From Escallonia rubra (Eukaryota; Streptophyta; Magnoliopsida; Escalloniales; Escalloniaceae): a stretch of DNA of 64,000 nucleotides. Positions 24,736 to 38,054 of the stretch are shown here, one piece after another (position 1 is the first letter of the stretch; every line of letters starts with the position of its first letter). The stretch spans positions 372,001 through 436,000 of the forward strand of contig JAVXUO010001949.1 in assembly GCA_033065855.1 (NCBI GenBank), given 5' to 3'. Below the pieces are notes generated by a model, which saw only the letters and a list, made by a program, of their open reading frames with translations, was not told the origin of the DNA and did not search any database. The position numbers and the translations under genes are program-made.

Positions 24736-25680
24736 CTCACAAAAATCCCAATGGTCGAAGAATTCTTCAGGTCGGTGATTTGGTCTGCATCCTTAGCGAG
24801 CTACAGAAAGACTTTCAGGATAACTTTGTAACTCTGGAAATTCAACTAGCAAAAATCGTCACAGATAGAGAATTCCTCATGACTAAAGACGAAGAGGGTC
24901 ATGGGGAAGAAACCCCTAAGGTGGAAAAGAGGGAGGATAAGAAGAAATCTGATTTTGATTGGTAGTATGAGCCGCAGAACGATGAGGTAAAAGCCACCGC
25001 CCCAGAATAGAAAGAAAAGTTGGTTGCACTTGAGTCTCAGGTTGTCAGGATGAGAAGGGCAAACGACCCCCTGGACCTCAATGCCCTCACCTTGAACCCC
25101 GAGGATCGGTTTTCACCCAAGTTCAAGATGCCTGACTTGGATAAGTTCAATGTAAAACTGACCCTAAGATCTATGTTAAGATGTACAGGTAAGCGTTGGC
25201 CCTTTATGGAGTCAACCAAAATTATTTAGTTCAGCTCTTTCACCGTACATCAATGATTTGGTTGGATCCTTGATACAAATTTAAGACGCTATTTAGAAGT
25301 AAACCATATCTCGGGAGACAAAATTTGGAGATTATGGAGCCGATACGAGGAATTCCACTGCCCAATGTATGCCTGCCAATACTAATAATGTCAACAATGT
25401 CCGAGCGCAGCAAGTTATATCACGAGAAGCCAATGCTGAACCAAGAAAAAAATATACCCATTCAATGCTCTATTGCCTAGGGTGTTTTGAGCAATTACTG
25501 CAAAGGGTAATGATCTCCAAGTTACCCCCAACTACTACACCGCGTGTTATACCCAAGGGATACAATGTTCAGGCATTTTGTACATACACCAAGGAAAAAG
25601 GCATTCTACGGAAATATGTATCATCCTCAGACATGCTATCCAAGACCTTATCGACAAGGGTGAAGTGTCCCCTCTAGCTA
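24736..25680 (+). pseudogene. Tat/Ogre-like gag, degenerate
   Basis: Pieces in order: a coiled acidic/basic segment (24,780-24,965), LESQV...KFKMPDLDKFN (25,020-25,150) followed after a frameshift by a KIYVKMYR-like gag core, and RKKYT...LPPTTTPRVIPKGYNVQAFC (25,440-25,590) that continues in another frame into a GHSTE-like zinc-binding tail and LRHAIQDLIDKGEVSPLAKPN (to 25,690). Several stops and frameshifts. Order and motifs match gag of the Tat lineage of Ty3/gypsy. Confidence 0.75.
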
Positions 25681-25703
25681 AGCCGAATGTGAGAAACCCT
25701 TGC

Positions 25704-26050
25704 TAACATGATTGATGATGTTTAGTGAGTGCTAGATCCTTCTATACTCGTAACACCAGCATGTCAGTATGTGGATCTTTCGTCTGTTTGTGTTTTTAAG
25801 TCCCCTTGTTAGAATTCTGCAATGCGCTCTCTTGGTAGGAATTGATGGAAGGTGAAGCTTACACTGTCTTAGAAGGTTAACATGATTGATGATGTTATGC
25901 GAGCGCTAGATCCTTCTATACTTATAACACCAGTAGATCAGTATGTGGATGTTTTGTCTGTTTATGTTTGTGAGTCCCTTTGTTAGAATCCTACGATGTG
26001 ATCTCCTGGTAAGAATCGATAAAATGTGCAGCTTACCCTGTAGAGCAAGA
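25704..26050 (+). repeat. 174-bp tandem duplication between gag and protease
   Basis: Two adjacent diverged units starting TAACATGATTGATGATGTT at 25,704 and 25,878, with shared GCTAGATCCTTCTATACT, CAGTATGTGGAT and GTTAGAAT landmarks. Confidence 0.75.
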
Positions 26051-26361
26051 AGACTATGATTTAGATATAGGCTCTGTTTTCATACCCAATTTCGATGTAT
26101 CTCATCTGACTAGGTGTGGTAAAGCTTACCAAACAACCAACTAGCCAACTGCCTTGCCTCTTTTATTCCTCTCAAGACCTGTCAGCCATATGATAAAGTG
26201 CTCCGACAATTGAAGAAAACCTAAGACAATATATCTATTTTGGGATTTTTGTTCTCCTCCTACTCGTATAGGCATGCTCTAATCAAACTGCTCAGCAAAA
26301 CCTGAGGTCGTCTTCCAAACCCAACCGAAGGAGTTGCCCCACGTGCTCGGGGCCATTCACT

Positions 26362-26927
26362 ATGAAAATGTTCTTACATTTTAATTTTGAGGTTGATCTC
26401 CAAAAGAAGGTACCAAGCCATAATGACCCACTCCACATCACTATTCAGGCTCTCGATAAGAGAATACATTTAATCCTCATTCACAATGGTTTGACCCTCA
26501 ATGTTTGTCCTTGGCGTACTGTTCAAGCTCTTAGTATTGACCTCTCAGAGTTCAATCCATCTAGCCAAGAAGTAAGAGCCTATGATAACACTAGACATGA
26601 AGTCATTGATACAAGTAAGCTTCCATGTCTATTGGAATAGCCAATTTTGAAGTTGAAATCCAGGTGCTAGGCATTCCCACCGCCTTCAACCTCTTGCTTG
26701 GAAGGCCATGGATTCATTCAGTTAGAGTGATACCCTATGCTCTGCACCCGAAGGTAAAGTTTGTACTTGACAAAGTCGCTATCACAATTATAGAAGATTC
26801 CAAGCTGCCACAGATAGGACAAATAGAAGATGAGAAAGACAATGTCGCAATCCCTCACAATTCGTTAGACGTACTTCTTAGTGGATTTGATATTGATAGT
26901 CAAGTACAATGTTTGGAGTTTACATAA
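26362..26927 (+). pseudogene. Tat/Ogre-like retroviral-type aspartic protease, inactive
   Basis: HNDPLHITIQALDKRIHLIL then IHNGLTLNVCP, where the family has an active-site D-N-G-S/T; the catalytic Asp is His here, so the enzyme would be dead. A frameshift near 26,630 separates it from the C-terminal half FNLLLGRPWIHS...LHPKVKF, the usual FNLLLGRPWIH signature of Tat proteases. Confidence 0.8.
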
Positions 26928-27431
26928 GTTTGTCAAAGTAAAATTTCCTCAAATTTGCACCTCACAAAAACACATCATCACTCTCAATGATGCGGAAGCT
27001 CCACTAACTTCCTGAAAAAAAAAGGGTTAGGCAGCAACTGTCAGGAGCTTCCTAGCTTTCTTGTTTAGGAGAATAAGAAAGATCAATTTGGTTTGGAGGA
27101 AAAAGGACAATTTGTGGATTTTCCTGCTATGTCCAAAGTTTATACATTGAATGGATATTTTGTCAAGGATTACTACAGATTCCCTGAGCCAGTCTACAAT
27201 ATAGAAACCAGAAAGCTGATGAGTGGATAAAATCTTCTATAACTGTGAATGGGTAAAAGATGAAGAAACTTCGAGTCTGATAGAGCCCAGCAAGGACAGT
27301 TCTCCTGATTAGAAGGCTTGCATGGAATTGAAAGGAATGACTTCATGTTTCGATGATATGCACATCTTTGTGCTTATCTGTGTGATGGACGATCAGACTC
27401 TTGACCCTATAAGCCTGATCACCCCGACCTA

Positions 27432-28676
27432 ATGCAGAATTGGGAGAACGAGTATGGACCGCTAGTTGTGAGGGAGATCACCAAGGACCGTCTTGCTACC
27501 AAGTCTAAATTCGAGCCGGAAGTGCTAAATCATTTTGTTTCTCTTAAAATTTTGCATGCTTATTATGTTTTTCCCGACTTTTTGACTGATAATATAATGG
27601 TCAATTTTGATTACTCCTCGGTTATGATAAATTGATCCACACAGATAATAATGAAAAAAATGATGAAAGAAGTAGAAAACTTTGAGTCCAATTGAGTCAA
27701 ACCAGTGGTGGACGAGACTGTCATACTTAACATAGGCACCCCTAAAAATAAAACAGAAATCAAAATAGAGGCTAGCCTAAATAAAACTAAAAGACAGGAA
27801 ATGATTGTAACCCTAAGAGAATTTATCAGCGTCTTTTCTTGGTCATACAGTGACATGCCCAATATTGACCATTCGATCGTTGATCATCATTTACCTACTC
27901 TTCCAAAGGGGTTAAACCTGTTAAGCAGAAACTCTACAAATTGAGGCATGAATGGTCTCTTAAGGTCAAAAAAGAAAACATGAAACTCCTTCACATATGG
28001 TTCATGAGAGTTACAGAGTATCCTACTTGGTTAGCCAACATAATACTTGTTCCTAGGCCGACTAGCCAAGTCCAAATGTATGTCAATTATAATGACATTA
28101 ACCGAGCCTCTCCCAAGAATAATTTTCCTCTTCATAGTGTTGACTTTCCTTTGTGGACTATTTCGTGGGGTATAACAAGATAAAAATGGCTCCTAAGGAC
28201 CAAGAGAAGATAGCCTTCATGACATTGGGCACCTTTTGCTATATAGCAATGCCTTTCGGGTTGAAAAATCCGGTCAAAGAAGCGAGAGGATCTTTATACA
28301 GTTTAATGGAAATATTGGAAAGATGGAGGCAATACATTGTGAGGCTCAACCCCCAGAAGTGCGTAAGTGGAGTTACGGCCGGTAAACTGTTAGGGTTCAA
28401 GGTCAATAAGCAGGGCATGGAAGTAGATCCAATTAAGATCAAAGCCATAATGGAGATGCCCTCACCAAAGAATAAGATAGAGATCCGTGAGTTTTTGGGA
28501 AGGATCCAATATATTAGTAGCTTGATGTCCCAGTTGATGATAATTTGTGAACCGATTTGCAAACTATTGAAATATAAGTCAACCAAGGAATGGGATCCCC
28601 TCTGCCAAGAAGCTTTCGATAGGATCAAAAAGTACTTGAGTAACCCCCAACCTAACCCCTCTAGTATCAGGTAATC
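27432..28676 (+). pseudogene. Tat/Ogre-like reverse transcriptase, degenerate
   Basis: Frames give LREFISVFSWSYSDMP (27,810s), VTEYPTWLANIILVPRP and MYVNYNDINRASPKNNFPL (28,000-28,140), KMAPKDQEKIAFMTLGTFCYIAMPFGLKN (28,185-28,275), then directly YIVRLNPQKC and LLGFKVNKQGMEVDPIKIKAI (28,330-28,450), IREFLGRIQYIS (28,487). The segment that should hold the catalytic Y-x-D-D box between MPFGLKN and RLNPQKC is deleted. Frameshifts at about 27,940 and 28,170. The upstream stretch 26,930-27,430 is the decayed protease-RT linker. Confidence 0.82.
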
Positions 28677-29405
28677 TTTTATTGCTCTACTTGATTATGA
28701 CCGACACAACCACGGGAGTAATGCTAGCCCAACATCTAGAAAACTTGCTAAGAGAAAAAGGCATCTACTGTGCTAGCAGAAAGTTGACCTAAGGAGAAAG
28801 TGAACTATTCTGCTTTAGAAAAGACATGCGTGTCGCTAGTATGGGTAAGACAAAAGCTACGGCACTATGTGTTGGCCTACACTATCAAGTTGCTGGCTAG
28901 AATAGACCCAATGACATGTTTGTTTGAGAGACCAGTCTTATCCAATCACACGATTAAGTGGCTCTTATTACTTTTCGAATTTGATATCACTTATGTCACT
29001 CAGAAGCCGGTAAGAGGAAATTCGTAGCAGACATTGTAGCAGATTGTCCTACAGAAGATGTTGATGATTGGGAAGCGAAGTTTTCGAATAAGGATGTCTG
29101 TGTCATGGAGGCAGAAACTAGATGGCAATTGTATTTTGATGGAGCCACCAACAACAGAGATTTTGGGGTTGGAATACTCCTGATCTCACCAGATGGAGAA
29201 CGTACCTTTATAGCCATCAAACTAACATTTGACGGCACCAACAATACTACCGAATATGAAGCATGCATCATCGGGGTTGGAGATAGGCTTAAGCTTAGGT
29301 GTGAGAGAAGTTACAACGTACGAGGATTCAGCCCTAATTATGCATCAGATATAAGGAATATCAAAAATTTTGAGACAAGCGATTACAGGCTTACCATCCT
29401 CATTT
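28677..29405 (+). pseudogene. RNase H and second (archaeal-type) RNase H-like domain
   Basis: 28,677-29,040 is a broken first RNase H (CASRKLT...ESELF, then YSALEKTCVSLVWVRQKLRHY in another frame). 29,105-29,290 reads WQLYFDGATNNRDFGVGILLISPDG and NNTTEYEACIIG, with the D and E of an RNase H fold. A second RNase H after the first is characteristic of the Tat lineage. Confidence 0.75.
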
Positions 29406-29849
29406 AGAGAAAATTGTGGATGAGTTCGAGGACATAGAATTCCAATATCTTTCTCAGCTTAAAGACTAATTTTGTTGATGCATTAGCCACACTAGCGTCA
29501 ATGCTAGAGATACTTGAAGGACAAGAAGTTGAACCATTTGTAATCAGAAAACTGGACCGACTAGCTTACTACCTTATGATTGCAACATAAGTGAAGTCAA
29601 GACATAAGAACCATGGTATACAGATGTATGCAATTTGATCCGAGAGGGGAAGTATCCCGAGGGAGCATCCTCGAAAGACCGCATCGCTCTATAGAGATGA
29701 GCTGCACAACTCATCATGTGCAATCATAAAAGGCATTATAGTGGGGAACATATTTGTGTGTCACTGAGAAAGAAGGTTGAAATAGTATGGAAAGTATGCA
29801 TTCTGGTGAGTGAGGACCTTACATGAAAAGCAGGATGTTAGTGAAAAAG

Positions 29850-30700
29850 GTGCTTAACCAAGGATACTATTGGAGTACCATGGAGCATGACTGCACCGAT
29901 CACGTATGTAGGTGCTATAAATGCCAGATATACGCCAACCTTCAACATCTCCCCCTCAAGAATTGTTTAATATGATGTCACCGTGGCCCTTCTTATTATA
30001 GAGAATATATATACTCAAAAAAATCAGCATGAAAGCTTCTAACGGGCATGAGTTCATACTCGTGGCCATAGATTACTTCATAAAATGGGTAGAAGTCGCA
30101 TCGTATGCCATTTTGAATGCTAAGAAAGTATCCCAGTTTATCTGAACAAACATAATTTGCCAATATGGTGTTCTACATGAGTTGATTTTTGATAATAAAT
30201 TACATTTCGAGGGAGAAGTGACAGGTGTGAACGAAACGTATGGCATCACCCGATGTGAATCTTCAACATATCATCCACAGAACAACAACGTCCAGCAATA
30301 ACAATAAGAAGATCTTAAGCAGAATCACTGGTTCTTGTCGTAATTGGCCCGACAAACTTCCCTATACCATATGAGCCTACGCGGCATTAGTTCATACATC
30401 TACCACGCCTACACCCTACTCATTTGTTTATGGTATGGATACAGTCTTGCTAGTAGAATTAGAGGTAGCTTCTCTAATAGTGCTTTTGAAAAATCAGATG
30501 GTTGAGGAAGATTAGTTTCACTCTTTATCGTATACAAGGTTATTAGAGTTAAATCGCCAGAGCGTTCAACAAGCGAGTGAAAGAGTGGGGTTTGAAAGAA
30601 GGGGGTTTGGGTTTAAAAGAGAAATCGGACGAGTATGGAAAGCCTGAAGAAAGTTCGATCCTAATTGGTCGGGACCCTATATGATCAAGCCAATTATGAG
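29850..30700 (+). pseudogene. Integrase, degenerate
   Basis: Zinc-binding end GYYWSTMEHDCTDHVCRCYKCQIYA (29,860-29,935), core HEFILVAIDYFIKWVEVASYA (30,048-30,110) and NIICQYGVLHELIFDN (30,150-30,195), YHPQNNNVQQ then stops where the third acidic residue belongs. Multiple stops; not functional. Ends with LTR-proximal remnants such as EFVGNEVSQLVI. Region 30,930-31,060 holds two copies of a GCTGAAA-CCTA(C/G)-AAAAGG-GGC segment. Confidence 0.78.
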
Positions 30701-31437
30701 GAGAGATACATGCCGGTTAGTTGAGTTTGTTGGGAACGAAGTGTCACAACTTGTCATATAGATTGAATAAAAAATATCATGCTTTAAAGTAGATTTGTAA
30801 ATAAACTATGAATGACCTCATCCTCCCTTAGAACACTACTCAGTGCACATTGTTTGATGTTACATTTTAGATGGAGGTACGTAGGCAACCCATAAAGATA
30901 CATCGGGTGCAGTCAAATTTAATTAAAAGATTATTTAAATAAAAAGCCCGCTAGGCTGAAACCCTACAAAAGGTGGCTTAGGCAAAAGTTGGGGCCAAAA
31001 TTAAAAAAAATAAAAATCCCATAGGCTGAAAACCTAGCAAAAGGCGGCCTAGGCAAAAGTACACCTATACCCGAGAGTCCCTTGCTTTGTTTTAGCTTGC
31101 CTGTTTAGCTATTTTGCACATTGTGGATGCAAACGAAGCCTTCTGAAGTTGTAACGATGATTTTGAAGTAATGAGAATATTTGGGACCGTTTTGCCCTTG
31201 TGTTGAAATTACTTCTTTGTGCACTGTTTTATGCAATGTTGATGCACTGATTGCTATAGATTGTTGAGATTTGTTGGCGGACTCTTCTTGCAAGAGGCAA
31301 GTCGAGTGCTAGAGCAAAACAACAAAAGAAAGAAAGAAAATACTTCTAAGTACGGTCAGCAACTAAAGAAATACTTTATATGCCGTCATTCTATCATATT
31401 CCTCTTTTCCTTTCAAAAGGAGAATGCTATCCTTATC

Positions 31438-34400
31438 CTAAAGAATACTCGAGCCGAATTTCTGCATGTCTTTCCAATGTTGGGCTCTTCTTATGATTAT
31501 CTGACCCAGTGACCAGATCATCCCCATTCTTTGAATCTTTATCCCTTTTCCTCTTCTTCGATCCAACCTACCCTGGAGATAAGCATCTATACCGTCTTTC
31601 GTCCCGGTGGTAGTGTTGGCATTAAGCCGGTCTCCGCGGTGATTATTCTCATTAGCTACCAGAGTTGCAATCTGATCAATCTGACGCCCAATAGGATATA
31701 ACTTCCTAATAAAATTTCTATCAGAAACAGTTTCTCTTAAAAAATTTGAGAACCAAGCCAGGATCATTGAAACCAAATGACTTTAGTGTCCTCTTTCATA
31801 TGAGGTTGACGGAAGCCTGGAACCGTATTTTGGTATGATTTCTGAGAGTCCTATAATTCAAATCCTAAATCTTCTTGCACACGTGCCTCTTCTTTGGCCT
31901 TCTCGAGAAATTTGACCTCCCTACTGCTTGGAAAGTCCCAGTCTAAATCTGCTCGTAGTATGTTCTTGGTAGATAAAACTATTCTCCGAATGAGAGGCCA
32001 TAACTAATTAATTTAAAGAATCTAATAGTAATGGTGGATCATAGGCTATACCAAACTGTTCACCCCGACATCAATGGAAAGATGATGGTGTGAGTGGATC
32101 TCCCGCCTTTGAGAGATGGTCCAATCTGGGATGGAATGAGTTCTTGCACAAAGGATAAATTTTGTAAGACACCAAAATGATTTGTTCATAACCAGACTGT
32201 GAAAATCCGAGGAGTAAAATACAAAGATGAGAAGAGTAGTCTCATGAGGCACATGCATTGGTATTTATGGGGTCTTCAGATTAGGTTCATGAGTACTCCA
32301 CCAATTTCAATACCAACCATTATCTTTGGATTCTTTAGTACAGAACCAGGTCCAAGCATCAATACCCAAGCGACCCTTGAAGAGCAAAGGTTTGGATTTA
32401 AAAAAGCGAGGAGATACCTTACCTCAGTCAGTTCAGCTGTTAACCGCATATGATCCAAGAGCCTCATATTGAGTTACAAAGGGCTACCTCTGAATGCAAT
32501 ACTAGAGTTTCGATGTACCTTAGTTATGGCATTAATGTTCTCTGCAACCACTAGTAGAACTAAAGTCTTTCATTGAAAGAATATTTGAGACACGAGGTCT
32601 GCTAACCTCACATAAATAACTCCAAGACCCACAATGGTAAGATATTTAGCAACCAGACATAACGCCAAGGCAGCCACTCGGCCACTGGCATACGACTTGT
32701 CATGATTGTCCAATTTATTAGAGAATTATTCCATCAGGGAAGAAAGAAGAATGTCCTTACCTCGAATGAAAGACTTTGCCGCTCTGCGCTAACCTCTACC
32801 AGGTGCATGAGAGACAAGCGATATCCCTTGTGAATGGTGGGAATATCAATAGGTAGTTCCATAGGGATATCCATCAGAGATGAAATTTCCTCATAAGTAG
32901 GGCAAAGTGCATCGAGATTGGATCGAAAGACATGGTCTTGGGGATCCCCGAACTTGAAAGCCATGAATGATAACAGTACGCAAGCTCGTGATCATTTTTA
33001 AATGAAAATGACAGTCTAAGTGGATGAACTCTACTTTGTTGAAAGAGTTGGCACATGATTGAAACTAAATCTCGAAGGTTGTCGGCCATCTCCGTCATTG
33101 ACCATATGGATTTACTTGTGCAAATCAAACTAATTTGTTTGATGTTTATAAATGGGACATCCGTGATTCCAGTAGAAGATAAACCCTAAGTTGTAGAAAG
33201 CTTAGAATATAATTTAATTAGTCAGAAAAATTGGATGCTTCTAACAAAATCGACCGATTTTGCCTACTCTGCCTGTAAGGAGACCTGCTGAGTAACCAAC
33301 TGGTTTTTGCTCCAGATAAGAAAAGTTTTGGGAAAGATAACTTACTGACTAACTGGCCGATTTTCTTTGGAATTTTTTTTTGCAGGGTAGACATGCTGAT
33401 TAACCGGCTGTTTCTTCTCAAAAGAAATATTTTCTAAGGCCGTGTTCTGATTAATAGGCTGGTTTCAGCAGTGGGGGAGTTTGACATGGTATGTTTACTA
33501 TTTGGCCTATTTCTGTTCCTATTCTCAATCAATCTCGCTACAATTTTGTCCTTTTATTCTCCTCTTCTTTTTGTGCTATGTCTATGTACATATATAAAAG
33601 AAAAATAGGTAAATTAGATATAAAGCAAAGCATTGTAAATGAGTCTAAGCTAGAGTTTAAGATAACATAGTTCACATGTTCAAATCAATGATCCTAAGAA
33701 TTAGAATTCCTATCCTAATCTTGCAGTATCATTTCGTAGATCACTTCGAGTTGGGCTTGACATCCAAAGAATCTGAGGCAATTGCATCGTTGCCTCCTTC
33801 TCAGACTCCAAGGAGAGCCTCCGATCTCTATAAGCTCATTTATTGAGATCGATCTCGGCTTTAGCAAGAAGACTGCCTGAGGTGTAATCGAACGTCGAAC
33901 CAGTAGCTTTTTTTCCCCTTGGATTTTGCATCAACCGGGGCTTTTTCGTTGATAAGCACGGGGTTCCTTCTCTTTAGGTGACTCGGAGTCGGACTGCCAG
34001 ATAGGCAAGAAAAGGACTCTACAAGTAGCCTGCGTCTTCACCCCACCACTTCTCTTCTTGTAGGACCTCCTTCCTTCCCTTTGAGCCCGAGGGGTGATAT
34101 CTGCTCATTCCAAATGAGTCTCTCTCGACCCGGCCTCGAATCCTATCCTCAAGGGTGGTGTGAATGGAGGAGTGGACGCATCTATGGTCTATTTCATTAG
34201 CCCGTGGATCACATCGTAATATAAGTTCAATACTATGTCCCTGAGGTTGTGAATCATCCTGTAGTCGTCAAGAAATTCACTTAGGACCTGCAAGTAAAAA
34301 GATCATCAATGACCATTTTATTTTTAAAAAGAAGTGAGTGAAATGATCAATAGATTACCATCATCCTCCGGGCTAGCTTTGTTTTTGCCCCAGTACATCT

Positions 34401-36404
34401 GCGTCTCGCTTAGGCCTAAAAATCACCTCCGGTCAGGGAGTCCTCGCGGACGTCAAGGCCGGCATAACCCAAGAGGGGAAAGGGATACCCTTCGCACTCA
34501 TCTCCTCCTCATTTTTCTTCTTCACTCTCTCAACCGCTTAATCCGCTTTGCCCACTTCGCTATCAAAGGAAGAGCTGGGTCTACTCAGGTGAATGCCTCA
34601 TAGGTTCGAGGGCTGTTTAGCCACCTCAAGGAGGATACGCATATTCCCCTCAGCAAGCTCTGCCTCAAACCCTTATCTAAAGTCCCAGGAAGGGGGGGGG
34701 GGGGTAGCCAGGATCTGTTAGCATCTAAATGATATTGGAAGAGCACTTTGTCACCCAGATAGAACTCCTCGTGAGAGAGTCCCACCCAATAAGGCCCAAC
34801 TTCGGGTGAGATTTAATTCCTTCTCATATAAGACTTCGGTACTCCATTTCGATTCTCTTGGGCATGAAAAAAAATAATTTGGGGGGGGGGGGAGGGGGGG
34901 AGAATAGGCAAATATATAATTTATAGGTCGTGAAGAAGATTGTTGAAACACTCTCGGTATACCTCCGCGGTTAGGTTGAACCGCTCTGCCTGGAAGTTCC
35001 ACCTATACATTGCCAGACTCGTCTCGGCCTCCTTGCCATTGGCCAATTATGGAGGGTATCGTTGTGCCACCTTGAAAGCCCAAAGCTTTGATGAAATAAA
35101 CAATGCATGAGAGAATATCTAACGGGATGCAGGATAGATAAAAAGATCAATAAAGGTCAAGGCATACCTTATACATGTCACTATAACCCATGAAACTCGT
35201 TGCCTGTAGGCGGAGACGGATCTCATAAAGTGTCATAAATGGGACGGCACTGAAGTACTCCAATCATACTGCCCCACCTCCTCTTATATCCTCTAGAGCC
35301 CTCAAAATTAGAGTTGTACGGAGTCATCCCCATTGCTAAATAGGGTCTTCCTGAGCACGTATAGCAAAAAGCCTCTAAGATACTGATTAATGTCGCATCA
35401 ACATCCACCATCATTATACCTTCCTAATGTGAGCGGAGGGTAGCAAGAAAAATTGATTCACCTTTCTTGAAGGACAACATAAATCCTAGCAACCTCTCCA
35501 CAAGGTCGAGGTCTTCATCTAGGTCCTAGGCCCATGGTGTAGGCCTACCCTTCACCCGAATTCCCGTGAAATGTTTGAAGTTGTAAGAGGTGAGGGTTCA
35601 CTTTGTCGAAGTTGGTGGAATCCTATCATTGCTCGACTAAGGTTAGCAGGTGTTCTTTACTGCGGGTGAGGGAATGCAGCTTGTTGAAAAATGACTCAAA
35701 ACCCGTTAAAGCTACCCTCCACTATTTTCCGCCTTCTTTGACCACTTCTTTATCAAATTAGGAGGCCCCCTGAATATAATATTCTTGGGAAGAGGCTGGA
35801 TGCAATCAAAGCAAAAAAGGGGAAAATAGCTTTGAAAACCGACCAGTTCATGTATGGAATTTGCAAAATATGTAGAAAAATAGAATGTGGGGACCTATAT
35901 TACATGGAAGAATCCTAATTTTGTATATTCCCTATCTACGTGTATGATATGCATGAGGAAGAGAGAAATTATACCTGATCATTGAAGAATGCATTATTCA
36001 AGTGTGTGACTTGGTCTGAAGTGAGGACCGTTTGATCATCCGTCTGAATTGTTAGAGGAAACCTCAAAATTTGCCCGATTTAGGGGCCTCCTTCATTCTT
36101 TCCATGATCAAAGGTTAAAGATTAGAAAGAGGATGGGAAACCCTAGGTTTTATACTTGGAGAAATGAGAGATTTAAGTTGGTTTAAGAATAAATTAGGTA
36201 ATTTCCTTTAGAGAAGAAGAAAAGAGAATGACGGCAATGAGAAATTTGGCCCAATTCAAACCCTAAATTCGCAAGGTTGGGGCAAAAAAATCTAAATAGG
36301 AACACCGACATGTTTTCCCTATAATTTTTCCAGCCTTCTGATAAACCGTCTAGTCTCTGTTTAATTCTTCCAGTCTTCTGACTAACTAGGCGATTCATCA
36401 TCAT
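31438..36404 (-). pseudogene. Antisense ORF relics of a Tat-type element
   Basis: Between integrase and the 3' LTR the minus strand holds broken frames rather than the plus strand. The best piece spans 32,734-33,128: LFQQSRVHPL...HELAYCYHSWLS, then after a frameshift AFKFGDPQDHVF...LCPTYEEISSLM. This resembles the F-x-FG(D)...L-x-PT-x-EE-y motif of the antisense proteins known in some Tat-lineage elements. Other fragments lie at 31,438-31,776, 34,585-35,002 and 35,223-35,414. Two G runs (34,692-34,704; 34,881-34,900) lie inside. Function of these proteins is unknown; the assignment is by motif and position. Confidence 0.45.
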
Positions 36405-36799
36405 TGTTATTGCCCTCTAACCAACCATCCAGTTCTAGTTTCTTTTTAAATTTCATTCAACCAATATATAAAACTATCCGGTTTAACTTTAAAAAAAAAG
36501 AATCTATATCGTGTACTTGTGTTCTTGCTTGAGATTTTCTTTTCAGCCGCATGTGTGCCTATTCTTAATTAAAATTCATATATGTTCACAAAACTTTGTG
36601 TTTTGTGCCCGCATGCTTATGTGATTTTTTGCTTGAACTTTCGAAGTCTATGAATTTTTTTTTATTATTCAATCAATGATTATCTGGATCTATTGCTCAA
36701 CTAAGTGATGTGGACAGTGTAAGGCCAATATTATATCTTATCCCTTGTTGTTAGAAACAATATTATCTCCATATCAATTACGGAATAAAGTGATATGAC

Positions 36800-37880
36800 C
36801 CGACACTCAATGACCAACTGTCCTTAGACGTCGTTGGCTCCGTCTTTGAGCGATCTCTCGGCAATTTTTCTCTTTATGTCTAAGCAACCAACTGCTTCAA
36901 TTCCATGCATTGCTGGCTCTAATATATATCCTTATGCCTAAGCGACCAAACCCTTACATGCATTGTTGGCTCCGACTCTTATAAATCCTTATGTCCAAGC
37001 GACCAACCGCTTCCGCACGTTGTTGGTTTCGGCTCTCAAATATAAGGCCCTACGGTTAAGCAACCAAATGCTTTCACCTGTTGTTGGCTCCAGCTCTTAG
37101 TCATATAATCCAATATCCTAGACTGTTTGGGTGGCTTTGGCATTTCGCATACTCTTCACTTTCCGTCGACCATCGTTTGGGTGGTTCCGGCATCTCGATG
37201 CGCACCTTTGTCCATCGACCATCATTTGGGCGGCTCCAACAATGGACCGAGTCAGTACATCTAGAGGACCATCGTTTGGGTGGCTCCAGCATCTACGCCC
37301 TTTGTTTGGCGACCATTTTTTAGGTGGCTTCGGCAATGGAGAGAGTTGTCCTTTCATATCTCAAACAACCAATTATTGTTACCATTGGCTTCGGCTTCTA
37401 GGGATGCTTCCTTATCACTAAGCGACATTTGTGGTTACTGTTGGCTTCGGCTCTTAGTGTATGTAGACGACCAATTGTTGTTACTGTTGGCTCCGGCTTC
37501 TAAACAAAACCCCCCTCCCCCCCAATTGGTGTTTAAGGGACCAATTATTGTTAGCATTGGATTCAGCTCTCGTGGGTGACCTTTCAGTATGTTTAGACAA
37601 CCAATTGTTGTTACTGTTGGCTCCAGTTTCTAAGGATGTACCTTATGGCTAAGTGATCAAGCTCGTCATTGTTGGCCCCGGCTTTTAGAAAAAAGTTCTT
37701 TTAGTATTCTTAGCAACCAATCATTGGTTACTGTTGGCTCCAAATTTTGGGGATACGCCTTCTTCAGGAACCAATTGTTGTTACTGTTGACTACGACTCC
37801 AGACAATGTTTAATATTTCTCGACGACTAATCATTGTTACTGTTGGCTCTAGTCTCGAGTGATATCGTTTTCTGAACTAT
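36800..37880 (+). repeat. Degenerate minisatellite before the 3' LTR
   Basis: More than ten imperfect units of about 55-80 bp built on AAGCGACCAA(C/T)TGTTGTTACTGTTGGCTCCGGCTT variants. Within it 37,135-37,330 has a sub-array of ACCATCGTTTGGGTGGCTCC repeated four times. Short ORFs on both strands are by-products of the repeat. Tandem arrays in the 3' untranslated part are common in Tat/Ogre elements. Confidence 0.8.
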
Positions 37881-38054
37881 GTTGGTCTGGTTCCTCTTCA
37901 AATGACACGTAAGAAATCCATAAAGGTCCGACCTGATAATTCTGTGTTATTTGCAAGTATGTACCAAGTCTCGTGGTTTCTTCCGTGTTTCACTACAATT
38001 TTTGTTTTTTTTGGTGATGTTCTCTTTCGGGCGAGCCCCCTCACCGAGGGGCTT

